Assembly (NCBI GenBank): GCA_947486185.1
Contig: CANKTH010000028.1
Coordinates: forward strand, 1-47,733
DNA length: 47,733 bases
Origin: Deltaproteobacteria bacterium
Lineage (GTDB): Bacteria > Myxococcota_A > UBA796 > SXON01
Direction of reading: 5' to 3'
Shown: in pieces, positions 35,032 through 43,868 of the stretch
Layout of the letters: every line of letters begins with the position of its first letter
How positions within the stretch are numbered: the first letter of the stretch is position 1
Made by a program: the position numbers and the translations under genes
Notes under the pieces: generated by a model
Databases searched by the model: none
What the model was told of the DNA's origin: nothing
The model's input: only the letters and a program-made list of their open reading frames with translations

Positions 35032-36264
35032 TCAGTTCTCGTACACCAGGATCGGGTCTTTGGTGCGGGCGACGACTTCGTCGGTCACGACGCACTCACG
35101 CACCTTGGTCTTCTCGGGGAGCTCGTACATGACGTCGAGCATGATCTCTTCGATGATAGCGCGAAGACCGCGGGCGCCCGTCTTCCGGCGCACTGCCTCG
35201 CGCGCGATGGCAGACAGCGCGGTGTCCGTGAAGTTCAGCGTGACGTTTTCAAGATCGAACAGCTTCTGGTACTGCTTCGTGATGGCGTTACGTGGCCGGG
35301 TCAGGATGTCCACGAGGGCAGACTCATCGAGATCGTCGAGGGTCGCCACGACGGGGAGCCGGCCCACAAACTCGGGGATCATGCCGAAGCGGAGCAGGTC
35401 CTCCGTCTCGACGAGGCGGAGCAGCTCGCCGGTGCGCAGCTCCTGGCGGCGCTGGATCGCCGCGCCGAATCCCACACCAGAGCGGTTGATACGTTGCTCG
35501 ACGATCTTGTCGAGCCCCACGAAGGCGCCACCGCAGATAAAAAGCACGTTGCTGGTATCGATCTGCAGGAACTCCTGCTGGGGGTGCTTCCGCCCACCTT
35601 TCGGGGGCACATTCGCGATGGTCCCCTCGATGATCTTGAGGAGCGCCTGCTGCACCCCCTCGCCGCTGACATCGCGCGTGATCGACGGGTTCTCTCCCTT
35701 CCGGGCGACCTTGTCGATCTCGTCGATGTAGATGATGCCCTTGACCGCGCGCTCCACGTTGTACTCAGCGGCCTGAAACAAGGACAAGACGATATTCTCG
35801 ACGTCCTCCCCGACGTAGCCGGCTTCGGTGAGCGAGGTGGCGTCACAGATGGAGAAGGGCACGTTCAAGAAGCGCGCGAGGGTCTGAGCGAGGAGCGTCT
35901 TCCCGGTGCCCGTAGGCCCGATGAGGAGGATGTTGCTCTTCTGAAGCTCCACATCGTCGCGGCTTGCTCGGGTGTCGATCCGCTTGTAATGGTTGTGAAC
36001 CGCGACCGCGAGCAGCTTCTTGGCCCGCTCCTGACCGACTACGTACTCGTCGAGGTGACGTTTCATCTCGACCGGTTTGGGGATCAACGCACGCGAGGCG
36101 TAATAGTCCTCGCGTTCGTATTCCTCCGTCACGATGTCGTTACAGAGCTCCACGCACTCATCGCAGATGTAGACCGATGGCCCGGCGATGAGCTTTCGCG
36201 CGTCCTTTTGAGACTTGCCGCAGAACGAGCAGGTGAGGTCCTTCTCGCGGATCTTTCGGTTCAA
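35032..36264 (-). CDS. clpX: ATP-dependent Clp protease ATP-binding subunit ClpX
   Basis: A 410-residue AAA+ unfoldase that feeds ClpP. The N-terminal zinc domain has C12, C15, C34 and C37. Walker A is GPTGTGKT (116-123), Walker [10 protein letters not shown], the pore loop GYVGED, and the ClpP-docking loop reads VGF in [10 protein letters not shown] (usually IGF). Length is typical. The start appears to be TTG 36264 ([12 protein letters not shown]), supported by GGAG five bases upstream. It lies between clpP (106 bp upstream) and lon (22 bp downstream), all in one direction. Confidence 0.97.
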   Translation of the reverse strand: MNRKIREKDLTCSFCGKSQKDARKLIAGPSVYICDECVELCNDIVTEEYEREDYYASRALIPKPVEMKRHLDEYVVGQERAKKLLAVAVHNHYKRIDTRASRDDVELQKSNILLIGPTGTGKTLLAQTLARFLNVPFSICDATSLTEAGYVGEDVENIVLSLFQAAEYNVERAVKGIIYIDEIDKVARKGENPSITRDVSGEGVQQALLKIIEGTIANVPPKGGRKHPQQEFLQIDTSNVLFICGGAFVGLDKIVEQRINRSGVGFGAAIQRRQELRTGELLRLVETEDLLRFGMIPEFVGRLPVVATLDDLDESALVDILTRPRNAITKQYQKLFDLENVTLNFTDTALSAIAREAVRRKTGARGLRAIIEEIMLDVMYELPEKTKVRECVVTDEVVARTKDPILVYEN

Positions 36265-36370
36265 CAGGGCTCCGGACGCTAAGGGTCAAACGTAGCGCGA
36301 GTTCAGCGGGACGGCGACGACACCGACCGACACACACCGCTCGCGACGAGACGTGACGCCGATCGCCGGA

Positions 36371-36964
36371 TCAGGTGGCCGCCGCGCTCCGAACGATGAG
36401 CTCGTCCACGATGCCGTACTTGATCGCCTCGTCCGCGTTCATGATGTAGTCGCGTTCGATGTCCGTCGCGATACGATCGTAGGTCTGCCCGGTGTTGTCG
36501 GCGAGAATCTGGTTGAGCTCCCGCTTGATCCGACCGATCTCGCGCGCCGCGATCTCGATGTCGGTGGCCTGGCCGCGGGCGCCGCCCAAGGGCTGATGGA
36601 TGAGCACCCGCGCATGCGGCAGGATGCGGCGTTTCCCCTTCGTTCCCCCGGAGAGGAGCACGGCTGCCATTGACGCAGCCTGGCCCATACAGATGGTGAC
36701 CACCTCGGGCCGGATGTGGCGCATCGTGTCGTAGATCGCCATTCCCGCCGTGACCGAGCCGCCCGGGCTGTTGATGTAGACGTAGACCTCACGGTCGGGG
36801 TCCTGCGACTCCAGGTAGAGCAGTTGTGCCACGACGGTGTTGGCGACAAAATCGTCGATCTCGGTGCCCAGGAACACGATCCGGTCCTTGAGCAGCATGG
36901 AGTAGATGTCCCAGGCGCGCTCGCCACGGTGGGTCTGCTCGATGACGGTCGGCAAAAAAGGCAT
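36371..36964 (-). CDS. clpP: ATP-dependent Clp protease proteolytic subunit
   Basis: A 197-residue serine peptidase that forms the tetradecameric chamber used by ClpX. The catalytic triad is visible: Ser in [11 protein letters not shown], His in LIHQPLGG, Asp in TDIERDYIM. The processing-region start [18 protein letters not shown] is typical, with a very short N-terminal propeptide (MPFL). The start is ATG 36964 with AGGAG upstream. It follows tig by 59 bp and precedes clpX, the standard order, so trigger factor and the protease are probably co-expressed. Confidence 0.97.
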   Translation of the reverse strand: MPFLPTVIEQTHRGERAWDIYSMLLKDRIVFLGTEIDDFVANTVVAQLLYLESQDPDREVYVYINSPGGSVTAGMAIYDTMRHIRPEVVTICMGQAASMAAVLLSGGTKGKRRILPHARVLIHQPLGGARGQATDIEIAAREIGRIKRELNQILADNTGQTYDRIATDIERDYIMNADEAIKYGIVDELIVRSAAAT

Positions 36965-37023
36965 TCGTACTCCTAGATGTGATGATGTGCCGCGGACGGA
37001 GGCGGTGGTAGCCGCTCTCCGGC

Positions 37024-38331
37024 TCAGGTCGCCGCTACCGCCGCCCCCTCTTGAGCACCGGAGTCGGGAGTGACAAGCTCTGCCTGCTCAAGCAGCCACT
37101 CCAGGGTACGGTCCTGGAGGAGTCGCGCACGGAGCTCCTCAACCGCGTTCTCTTTGAGGAAGTAGCCCCGCACCGCTTCGACGCGCTGGCCGCGCATGTC
37201 GGCGATCTCCTGGTACTTCGCCTCGAGATCGCCGTCGGTCACCGCGAGGCCCTCCGCGCGGGCGACGGCCTCAAGCAGCACAGCCGCCTTCGCCGCAAAC
37301 TCCCCACGCCGCTTGAGATCGGCGATCTGCGCCTCCGAGAACCGGACGCTCCGAGGATCGCGGCCGCGATACGCGTTCTGCACCCGTAGCTCTTCCATCA
37401 GGAGCTGGGTGTGGCTCTCGACCATCGCAGGCGGAACCTCGAGCGGGTTGAGCTCGATCAGGCGCTGAAGCAGCTCGACGCGGGCAGCGTTCCGAGCCGC
37501 GTCGTTGGCGCGGGTCTCGGCTTCCATCTGGAGAGCGCCGCGCATTCCCGCCACGCCACCCTCAAAACCCAGCTCCGCAGCCACTTCGTCGGTGAGATCG
37601 GGGGTCTGGTAGGTCTGCACGCCGAGCACCGTCACCCGGAAGTCATGGGTCGTCCCGCCCATGCCTTTGACGCCGCTCTGGTCGCCGATGGTGACGTTGC
37701 CCGTCCGAACCTCACCCTGGGTGGCGCCGATCACGAGCGCCTCGATGCCCGGGTAGTACGGGTCCCGGGTGGTGTTGACGAGCGTACCCGCCTCGAGGAC
37801 GTGGACCTCATCACCAGCGACGGTGGCGATCTCGCAGAGCGCGAGGTCGCCCGCGGCTACGGGCCGGGCCTCAGTGACCTCCACGAGGCGCGCGAGCGCC
37901 TTGAGTCGACCCTGTACGGTGGCCTCCACCTCGGCGTCGGACACCGCCTGCACAGGGAAGTTGACCTTCATCGCCTGGTAGCCGGTGACCGTGGTCTCAG
38001 GGCGCACCTGCAGGGTGACCGAGAAGGTGAAGTCCTGGCCGTCCGCGATTTCGCCCCGCTGAAGCTCGGGCTGACCGAGGAAGCTGATGCCCTGGGCGGC
38101 TTCGCGGAAATTGAGCTCGACGAGGTCCTGCGCAACGTCCGCGCGGATCTTCTTGCCGAAGCGGCCCTCGAGGACCCGACGAGGCACCTTACCAGGGCGG
38201 AAGCCCGGGATCTTGGCGGCGCGCGCCACGTCGCGGAACGCGGCCTCTACCTTGGCAGCGACGTCGGCGCCGGGGATGGAAAAATCGATACGCTTCTGAA
38301 CGGGGGAGAGTTGCTCTACCGAATAGGACAT
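37024..38331 (-). CDS. tig: Trigger factor (ribosome-associated chaperone)
   Basis: A 435-residue peptidyl-prolyl isomerase and chaperone that binds the ribosomal exit tunnel. The N-terminal ribosome-binding domain has the signature [20 protein letters not shown], with the usual core GFRxGK. The FKBP-like middle domain lies at about residues 155-245 ([30 protein letters not shown]). The rest is the helical C-terminal chaperone domain. I chose ATG 38331 ([14 protein letters not shown]) because it matches the usual family start. ATG 38361, ten codons upstream, is also in frame, and neither has a strong ribosome binding site. tRNA-Leu lies just upstream on the same strand. Confidence 0.94.
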   Translation of the reverse strand: MSYSVEQLSPVQKRIDFSIPGADVAAKVEAAFRDVARAAKIPGFRPGKVPRRVLEGRFGKKIRADVAQDLVELNFREAAQGISFLGQPELQRGEIADGQDFTFSVTLQVRPETTVTGYQAMKVNFPVQAVSDAEVEATVQGRLKALARLVEVTEARPVAAGDLALCEIATVAGDEVHVLEAGTLVNTTRDPYYPGIEALVIGATQGEVRTGNVTIGDQSGVKGMGGTTHDFRVTVLGVQTYQTPDLTDEVAAELGFEGGVAGMRGALQMEAETRANDAARNAARVELLQRLIELNPLEVPPAMVESHTQLLMEELRVQNAYRGRDPRSVRFSEAQIADLKRRGEFAAKAAVLLEAVARAEGLAVTDGDLEAKYQEIADMRGQRVEAVRGYFLKENAVEELRARLLQDRTLEWLLEQAELVTPDSGAQEGAAVAAT

Positions 38332-38399
38332 GTCGGGCTCGGAATTCAAGGAGGGGATCATGGGGTCGCCCGCGACGGGCGGCCTGCGTCAGGAAAGGA

Positions 38400-38481
38400 T
38401 GCGAGAAGGGGGACTTGAACCCCCACGAGTCACCTCACCGGATCCTAAGTCCGGCGCGTCTGCCAATTCCGCCATTCTCGC
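38400..38481 (-). tRNA. tRNA-Leu (anticodon UAG)
   Basis: Read on the minus strand, it has the acceptor GCGAGAA pairing with TTCTCGC and discriminator A. The anticodon loop CTTAGGA gives anticodon UAG. A long class II variable arm and the T-loop TTCAAGT are present. CCA is not encoded. It decodes CUA and, by wobble, other CUN codons. It lies about 70 bp upstream of tig. Confidence 0.95.
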
Positions 38482-38533
38482 GTGGCACCGTGGAGCGTTG
38501 GCCTGATCGTCAGAAGCCGAGCCGCTCCGCCAG

Positions 38534-38608
38534 TGGTGGGCCCCGTGAGGGGCTCGATCCGGCGCTTCCGTCCCCGTTGGGGGCGGGCTCCGCATCGAGT
38601 ACGGGCCC
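38534..38608 (-). other. tRNA-like remnant or stem-loop between tRNA genes
   Basis: A 75-base stretch on the same strand as the flanking tRNAs begins GGGCCCGTACTCGATGCGGAGC, like an acceptor plus D-arm, and ends GGGGCCC-A-CCA. Its 3' portion GGATCGAGCCCCTC resembles a damaged T-arm. The middle folds as CCCC-GTT-GGGG rather than a seven-base anticodon loop, with no U33. Outer pairing of 38538-38546 with 38601-38608 and of 38553-38558 with 38594-38599 makes a stable hairpin. Either a decayed tRNA or a structured spacer. Confidence 0.35.
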
Positions 38609-38738
38609 GGACGGAACATCCCGACGTCCACACGAAGTTCGCCAAGAGAACGGCGATCACCCGAAGGCGTCAGGGCCGGACTGCTGAAACCGTGAGGGAA
38701 AGAGGAGGAAGGAATGAAAGAGAGGGGAGGATCAGGAG

Positions 38739-38812
38739 TGGGCCCCCCGGGACTTGAACCCGGAACCCGCGGATTAAGAGTCCGCTGCTCTGGCCAGTTG
38801 AGCTAGAGGCCC
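38739..38812 (-). tRNA. tRNA-Lys (anticodon CUU)
   Basis: Read on the minus strand, the acceptor GGGCCTC pairs with GGGGCCC (one G-U) and is followed by discriminator A. The anticodon loop CTCTTAA gives CUU, decoding AAG. D-arm and T-loop TTCAAGT are standard. CCA is not encoded. It lies 8 bp downstream of tRNA-His. Confidence 0.96.
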
Positions 38813-38820
38813 TGATAGTG

Positions 38821-38894
38821 GGTGGATAAAGGGATTTGAACCCTCGACACTCGGTGCCACAAACCGACGCTCTACCAACTGAGCTATACCCACC
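38821..38894 (-). tRNA. tRNA-His (anticodon GUG)
   Basis: Read on the minus strand, the acceptor GTGGGTA pairs with TATCCAC, with the encoded extra 5' G (G-1) opposite discriminator C73, the identity mark of tRNA-His. The anticodon loop TTGTGGC gives GUG. D- and T-arms are standard. First gene of a His-Lys-Leu tRNA run ahead of tig. Confidence 0.96.
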
Positions 38895-38968
38895 GGAGCC
38901 GCGCACATGTACCGCAACGACCGCGGGGGCGCAAGAAAATAGTGGAAAAGAGCCGGCGCGACCGCGCT

Positions 38969-40315
38969 TCAGGGACTGCGAAGGACGGTGAGCTGTCGCT
39001 GGTCGGGGCCCCACACCACCACTTCGGCCTTCTTGTCTCCGTCCAGATCCGCTGCGAGCAGCGTTCCTTCGCCTGAAGGCACCTTCACGGCCTGCTCCCA
39101 AAGCGGCGTGCCGGCGACGCCGGTGGCCGTGCCCGCATACACGCGCACGAGGTCCTGGGCGTCGTTCGTGACAAGATCCAGGCGACCATCGCCGTTGACA
39201 TCCGCACGGAACCAGCTTTGGAGGCGGGCTGGCGCCGAGAGCACAAAGGGGAGCTGGCGGAGCGTCACCGGGACGGAAGCCCAGCGCCCGTTCTCCATCT
39301 TGAACGCCGAGAGATCGATCTTCACCTCCTGGGTCACGAGCGCGCGCGCGACGTTCCCCAGGCCGACGTCCACCAGCGGGCCCACGAGATCGAGGTCGCC
39401 ATCGCCATCGATATCAACCGGTTCAAGCCCGAAAGCAGCGACTTCGGTGGCAAAGGCGACAGGCGGGCCAAAGCCCGAACCGTCGCCACGGCAGAGCAAC
39501 ACTTCCGCGGTCGCACCAAAGAAGCTGCCAGTCGTCACCCAGCGGTAAAGACCCAGATCGAGTCGGCCATCGCCGTCGAAGTCGCGAAACCATATTTCGG
39601 CGATCTCCCTTCGTTCTTCCCCGTCACTCGGTGGCGCCTCGGGCGGCTCGAGATCCAGCGGCAGCTTCGCCACCCGAACGCGCGCCCCCAGCCCAGGACC
39701 CGAATAGGCCAGGGTAGCAGTCGCGCCGGCGGGGATCACCAGGTCGCGCACGCCGTCCCCGTCGAGGTCTCCGACGGCATAGCTTGGCGCCCGCACTCGA
39801 ACGTCCAGGCTTTGCCCGCCCGCGCGCCCCCGGCTGGAGAGCTCACCTTCGGCGGCCGCGTCCAGATGCCCGAACTCCCGCCCATCAGCGGTGAACGCCG
39901 AGATCCGCCCGCCGGCATAGAGCAGGAGCTCTGCAATCCCGTCCCCGTCGAGATCATGGGCAAACGGCGAAAAGATCGGCCGTGTAGGCCCAAGACCGAC
40001 GAGCGGGGTCGAGGTCTTCACCAGGCGCTCGGGCTCTGCGCCGGGACGCAGGCGGAGCAGCCCCTCTTTGTCCATCCCGTACAACGCGCCCGCGGCGTCC
40101 CACGCCAGCGCCCGGTGGCCGAGCTCGTACCTCTCCTGCCGCTCGAGCTGGCCCCCCGCCGCGAAGTGCAGCACGAGGAGGCTCACCCGGTCGGGCGCCG
40201 AGCCCGCGGCGGTGCTGAGCTCCACGATCAGCTCCGTGGCAGCATCCGAGTCGACGTTCTTGGCGTAGATGGCCTCGACGTGGGCAGGGAGCGGAATCAC
40301 CAGCGGCATCGGCAT
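38969..40315 (-). CDS. FG-GAP/VCBS-type repeat protein
   Basis: A 448-residue beta-propeller-like protein with at least six calcium-loop repeats: DLDGDGIAEL, DLDGDGVRDL, DFDGDGRLDL, DIDGDGDLDL, DVNGDGRLDL and DLDGDKKAEV. These repeats normally occur in secreted or surface proteins and bind calcium. From ATG 40315 there is no signal peptide. The frame stays open upstream to a TAG near 40396 and encodes ANEAHGPVDERLRWRFSECL, which looks like part of a mature protein, but it contains no ATG, GTG or TTG. The N-terminus is therefore uncertain, and an export signal may have been lost to a frameshift or sequence error. Function unknown. Confidence 0.82.
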   Translation of the reverse strand: MPMPLVIPLPAHVEAIYAKNVDSDAATELIVELSTAAGSAPDRVSLLVLHFAAGGQLERQERYELGHRALAWDAAGALYGMDKEGLLRLRPGAEPERLVKTSTPLVGLGPTRPIFSPFAHDLDGDGIAELLLYAGGRISAFTADGREFGHLDAAAEGELSSRGRAGGQSLDVRVRAPSYAVGDLDGDGVRDLVIPAGATATLAYSGPGLGARVRVAKLPLDLEPPEAPPSDGEERREIAEIWFRDFDGDGRLDLGLYRWVTTGSFFGATAEVLLCRGDGSGFGPPVAFATEVAAFGLEPVDIDGDGDLDLVGPLVDVGLGNVARALVTQEVKIDLSAFKMENGRWASVPVTLRQLPFVLSAPARLQSWFRADVNGDGRLDLVTNDAQDLVRVYAGTATGVAGTPLWEQAVKVPSGEGTLLAADLDGDKKAEVVVWGPDQRQLTVLRSP

Positions 40316-40410
40316 CAGGCACTCGGAGAACCGCCAGCGTAGCCGTTCGTCGACGGGCCCGTGCGCCTCGTTGGCCGCAGCGCGGCCGGACCGCTACAAG
40401 GCCGCGGCGA

Positions 40411-40968
40411 ATGTCCGCCGACCGCTGCCCACGCTGCCTGATCCCCAGGACCTGCCTCTGTGCCAGGATCCCGACAATACAGTCGAGGATCCACTTCATC
40501 TTCATCCGCCACGCCACCGAGGGCGCGCGTACCTCCAACACGGCCCGGATGGCTCACCTGGCCCTCTCAGGGAGCGAGCTCTACGACCATGGAGATCCAC
40601 GAGGGCCTGTCCCGATCGCTGACCTGCTCACCCCAGACACGTGGCGGCTCGACAGCAGCGGCGAGCCGTGGGACCCCAGCCAGACGCTCCCGCGGCAGCT
40701 CCTGGTGCTGGACGGTAGCTGGCCTCAAGTGCGCCGCATGTTGCGCCGCCTCCCGGTCCTTCACGGCATGCGTCGCTTCGCGCTGCCGCCACCGCCGCCG
40801 AGGGTCCGCATGAGGCTGCCGCCCCCGGAGGGCATGTCAACGCTCGAAGCGGTAGCAACTACCCTTCGGCTCCTCGAAGGGGATGATTCGGCCGCCGATG
40901 CACTCCTGGTCCTGTACGACGAGATGACCAAGCTCGTCCTGGCGGGTTCGGGAAAACAGCGCCGTTGA
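40411..40968 (+). CDS. DTW-domain tRNA-uridine aminocarboxypropyltransferase
   Basis: A 185-residue protein of the DTW/TDD family, which adds an aminocarboxypropyl group from SAM to tRNA uridine (acp3U). The N-terminal cysteines CPRCLIPRTCLC form the expected zinc-binding region. The family signature DxTW appears as LDGSWPQVRRML (Ser for Thr), and the later motif GMSTLEAVATTLRLLEG is intact. Family members are about 180-230 residues, so this is complete. The start is ATG 40411, divergent from the FG-GAP gene; the 3' end stops three bases short of the PD-(D/E)XK gene. It is one of several tRNA-modification genes in the window, but not in an operon with them. Confidence 0.85.
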   Translation: MSADRCPRCLIPRTCLCARIPTIQSRIHFIFIRHATEGARTSNTARMAHLALSGSELYDHGDPRGPVPIADLLTPDTWRLDSSGEPWDPSQTLPRQLLVLDGSWPQVRRMLRRLPVLHGMRRFALPPPPPRVRMRLPPPEGMSTLEAVATTLRLLEGDDSAADALLVLYDEMTKLVLAGSGKQRR

Positions 40969-40971
40969 CCC

Positions 40972-41448
40972 TTAGCTATCCAGGCCATCCAGGTCGTCGA
41001 ATCGGACTTCGTGAATCTCGCGGGCCGGCACGTCCACCAGGAGGATGACGTCGCCGCCAAAGACCAGGACGTACTCGGTGAGCTGCCGCCGGGTGCCCGG
41101 AAACGCGGGATCAGGCACCCTACTGCCGGTCTTCACCTCGGCGATGCGCCGCTCGCCGCCACGCTCAACCAGAAGATCTGCACGAAGCTCCACTTCGACG
41201 CTCTCGCCGTCGATCCACATGCGCCGCCGGCGTCGCAGCTGACGCCCCACCACACGCCAACCGGCGAGAGAGAGCAGCTTCTCCGCATCCAACTCACCGC
41301 GCATCGCCACGCGGGCTCGCCACCTCGCACGCCACCCGCGCCACAAGCGGGCGAGCCAGACCCCGAGCCGCACCGCCGCGAGGCCGAACAGCAACAGGAG
41401 GAGGGCCACGAGGGCCCACGGCCCAGGCTCCGCGAAAAAATCATCCAT
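40972..41448 (-). CDS. Membrane-anchored PD-(D/E)XK nuclease-like protein
   Basis: About 158 residues from ATG 41448 (MDDFFAEPGPWALVALLLLL). An N-terminal membrane segment (about 11-34) is followed by an Arg-rich cytosolic stretch. The C-terminal domain then has the core of a PD-(D/E)XK nuclease: acidic E56, D91 in RADLLVE, E104-V-K106 in RIAEVKTG, and Q122-x2-EY in RRQLTEYVLVF. The order and spacing (Asp, 13 residues, ExK, then QxxxY) fit the Mrr/YraN-like fold. I prefer 41448 over the longer frame to 41496, whose extra residues look non-coding. A membrane-tethered nuclease is unusual; loss of activity cannot be excluded. It converges on the DTW gene. Confidence 0.7.
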   Translation of the reverse strand: MDDFFAEPGPWALVALLLLLFGLAAVRLGVWLARLWRGWRARWRARVAMRGELDAEKLLSLAGWRVVGRQLRRRRRMWIDGESVEVELRADLLVERGGERRIAEVKTGSRVPDPAFPGTRRQLTEYVLVFGGDVILLVDVPAREIHEVRFDDLDGLDS

Positions 41449-41569
41449 GCGCCCACACGGACGGGAGCGCACAACCCGAGGGAAGCCGCCGTCCAATCCG
41501 GCGCTTCTGCTTGCGAGAGGTGGCGCGGGTCGTTAAGCCCCGCGCGCCCCAAGGAACAGGGTCCCCTTC

Positions 41570-41839
41570 ATGCCCCTTTTCGCCCCGTTCTCCCTCCTTC
41601 TCGGACTCCACGGCGGGCCCGTCGACCGCCTCGGGCCCACCCCGCAGGACTGGTCGCGCCTTCGTTTGGAGGTGCAGAGCGCGCCGCTGCGGATCCCGCT
41701 CTGGGAGGGCGGCTTCAAGCTCAAACCCGACCAGATGGTGACGCGCTATGGTCTCACCATGCTGCACGGCCTCGCCGGCGGCACCAAGGTGAACGCCCTC
41801 GAGGTCGTGCCCGCCGCGCTGCTGCCGCCGGGCCTGTGA
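41570..41839 (+). CDS. Small possibly exported protein, unknown function
   Basis: An 89-residue protein. Nearly all third codon positions are G or C, as in real genes of this genome, which favours this strand over the antisense extension of the DUF2461 frame. The N-terminus MPLFAPFSLLLGLHGG could be a short signal sequence. The rest has mixed strands (LRLEVQSAPLRIPLWEGGFK, MVTRYGLTMLHGLAGG) without a known motif. The ribosome binding site is weak (AAGGA about 17 bases upstream). No family recognised. It lies in the gap left if the DUF2461 gene ends at 41887. Confidence 0.55.
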   Translation: MPLFAPFSLLLGLHGGPVDRLGPTPQDWSRLRLEVQSAPLRIPLWEGGFKLKPDQMVTRYGLTMLHGLAGGTKVNALEVVPAALLPPGL

Positions 41840-41886
41840 GTCGTTGAGGCCGCCAGCGCGCCTGACGACGTGAGTTCGGAGCGCGA

Positions 41887-42583
41887 TCAGGCCCAACCCA
41901 GCCCGACTGACTCGGACAGGGAGCCGCACGTAGCTGACGGAGCGTCGAGCGTCCTCGAGCACGGCCTGGAAAAACTGCGGAGCAAGTACCTCAGCGTCCG
42001 AATAGTCGGCTACGGCGATGTGGTCCTTGCGGCGGAGCGTCTCCGCCAGGGGATGGCCCGGATCGAGACCTGCTGGCACTCGCTTGAGCGACTCCCCCTC
42101 AAGACGAAAGCGGGCGGAAAAACCAGACTCCGTGAGCGTATGCGCCCAGCGATCGGGCTCGGCCACCAGGGCGCGACGGATCGCGGCTAACGACGCCGGC
42201 TCAGGGCGCCAGATGCCAACCCCGATCATGCTTTTACCCGGTTCAAGGTTAATATAGAGCCCGGGCCCATGTACATCGTCCTGGCTGCCCCGGTGCCGGA
42301 TGTGAATGCCCGCGTGGGTCTTGTACGGCGCCTTGTCTTTTGAAAAGCGGGTGTCCTTGTAGATGCGAAACAAGGACCCGCCGACTGGCCGAGCGTCGGG
42401 AAGAAGCACGGGGATGATCGGCGGCAGCGCGTGCTCCAGCGACCGGATGAACCCGAGGCACGGGTCGCGAAGATCCGCCTCGAATCGAGGCTTATTAGCC
42501 TGGAAGCAGGCGCGGTCGCTAGTTACGCGCAGCTCCGACAGAAAGCTGAGCAGCCGCGCAGGGATGACAGCATCGGCGGACAT
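41887..42583 (-). CDS. DUF2461/TIGR02453 family protein with probable 1-base frameshift
   Basis: Residues 1-216 from ATG 42583 match the DUF2461 family: FLSELRVTSDRACFQANKPR, FRIYKDTRFSKDKAPYKTHA, PGLYINLEPGKSMIGVGIW, and LRRKDHIAVADYSDAEVLAP. Function unknown. The unbroken frame runs on to 41441 for 380 residues, far beyond the family's usual 220-230. After ARRSVSYVR it turns into unconserved sequence. Removing one base near 41923-41928 gives VRSLSESVGLGWA and a stop at 41887, which matches the normal family ending and length (about 231 residues). A sequencing error, a recent mutation or programmed shifting are possible; I consider an error or mutation most likely. Confidence 0.72.
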
Positions 42584-42657
42584 CGGACCTCGTACGTCGG
42601 GATCTCTGCCCGACGCGAGCTCCTAACCGAAGCGTGCCTGAACGCAAGTACAGATAC

Positions 42658-43821
42658 CTAGACGCGCTCGAAGACCGCCGCCGCGCCCATGCCGCCACCG
42701 ATACACATGCTGACTACGCCAAATCGCGAGCTGCGCCGTGCCATCTCATGGAGCAGCGTAGCCGTGAGCTTGGCGCCGGTGCAGCCCAAGGGGTGCCCGA
42801 GCGCGATCGCGCCTCCGTTGACGTTGACGCGAGCGGGATCGATGCCGAGCTCACGAACGCAGTACACCGCCTGCGCGGCAAAAGCTTCGTTGATCTCAAA
42901 CAGATCGACGTCGCCGATGCTGATGCCCGCACGGGCGAGCGCCTTGGGGATCGCCGCCACGGGGCCGATGCCCATGATCTCCGGCGGCACACCAGCCACC
43001 TGGTAGCTCCGCAACACGCCGAGGATAGGCAGGCCCAGGGCCTCAGCGACCGAGCGTTCGGCGATCAAGGTAGCCGCCGCACCGTCGCTGGTCTGCGACG
43101 AGTTGCCCGCGGTTGCCGTACCATTTTGCTTGAACGCCGGCTTCAGCTTGGCCAGCGCCTCGAGGTTGGTCTCGGCGCGAGGCCCCTCGTCGACCGAGAA
43201 GCTCAAGCTCCGCCAGGTCCCGCCGTCGTTGACCCGCGTGCTGATCGGCACGATCTCGTCCACGAACCGGCCCGCCTGGATTGCTGCCACGGCCTTCTGG
43301 TGGCTGGACACCGCAAACTGGTCCTGATCCGCGCGGCTCACGCCGAACCTCTCGGCCACGAGCTCGGCGGTGATGCCCATCGGAGTGTAGGCTTCGGGAC
43401 GTGAGGCCATCAAACCGGGGTGCGGCGAAGGTTTTTGGCCGCCCATGGCCACCTGACTCATGCTCTCGACCCCGCCAGAGAGCACCAGGTCCTGCCAACC
43501 GGCCTGGATCGCCGCCGCGCCTTGCGCGAGGGACTGAAGTCCAGAAGAACAGAAACGATTGACCGTGACCGCGGACACCTCGTCCGGGATCCCCGCCAGA
43601 AACGATGCGATCCGCGCCACATTCATGCCCTGCTCGGCTTCGGGCATCGCGGTGCCGATCACGACATCGTCGAGGCGCGCCGAATCAAAATTCGGCACCC
43701 GCAGAAGCGCGCCCTTGAGCACCTGCCCCAAGAGCTCATCCGGGCGGGTGTCCCGTAACGAACCCCGGCCGCTCTTGCCCACCGCCGACCGCACGGCGGC
43801 ACAGACTACAACTTCACGCAT
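42658..43821 (-). CDS. fadA: Acetyl-CoA C-acyltransferase (3-ketoacyl-CoA thiolase)
   Basis: About 387 residues from ATG 43821, which has GGAG five bases upstream; the frame extends to 43938 but the family start is MREVVVCAAVRSAVGK. The catalytic Cys is in NRFCSSGLQS (about residue 90), the His in NVNGGAIALGHPLGCTGAK, and the second Cys in CIGGGMGAA. It cleaves 3-ketoacyl-CoA to acetyl-CoA and a shortened acyl-CoA in beta-oxidation. It lies 47 bp downstream of the fadN-like gene and is probably co-transcribed under the FadR-like operator at 46231. The symbol is by function; fadI/atoB-like specificity cannot be excluded. Confidence 0.92.
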   Translation of the reverse strand: MREVVVCAAVRSAVGKSGRGSLRDTRPDELLGQVLKGALLRVPNFDSARLDDVVIGTAMPEAEQGMNVARIASFLAGIPDEVSAVTVNRFCSSGLQSLAQGAAAIQAGWQDLVLSGGVESMSQVAMGGQKPSPHPGLMASRPEAYTPMGITAELVAERFGVSRADQDQFAVSSHQKAVAAIQAGRFVDEIVPISTRVNDGGTWRSLSFSVDEGPRAETNLEALAKLKPAFKQNGTATAGNSSQTSDGAAATLIAERSVAEALGLPILGVLRSYQVAGVPPEIMGIGPVAAIPKALARAGISIGDVDLFEINEAFAAQAVYCVRELGIDPARVNVNGGAIALGHPLGCTGAKLTATLLHEMARRSSRFGVVSMCIGGGMGAAAVFERV

Positions 43822-43868
43822 AGGAACTCCAATAAGCTTCGAGGTGTACGCGTCTGGCGGGGGAACCG

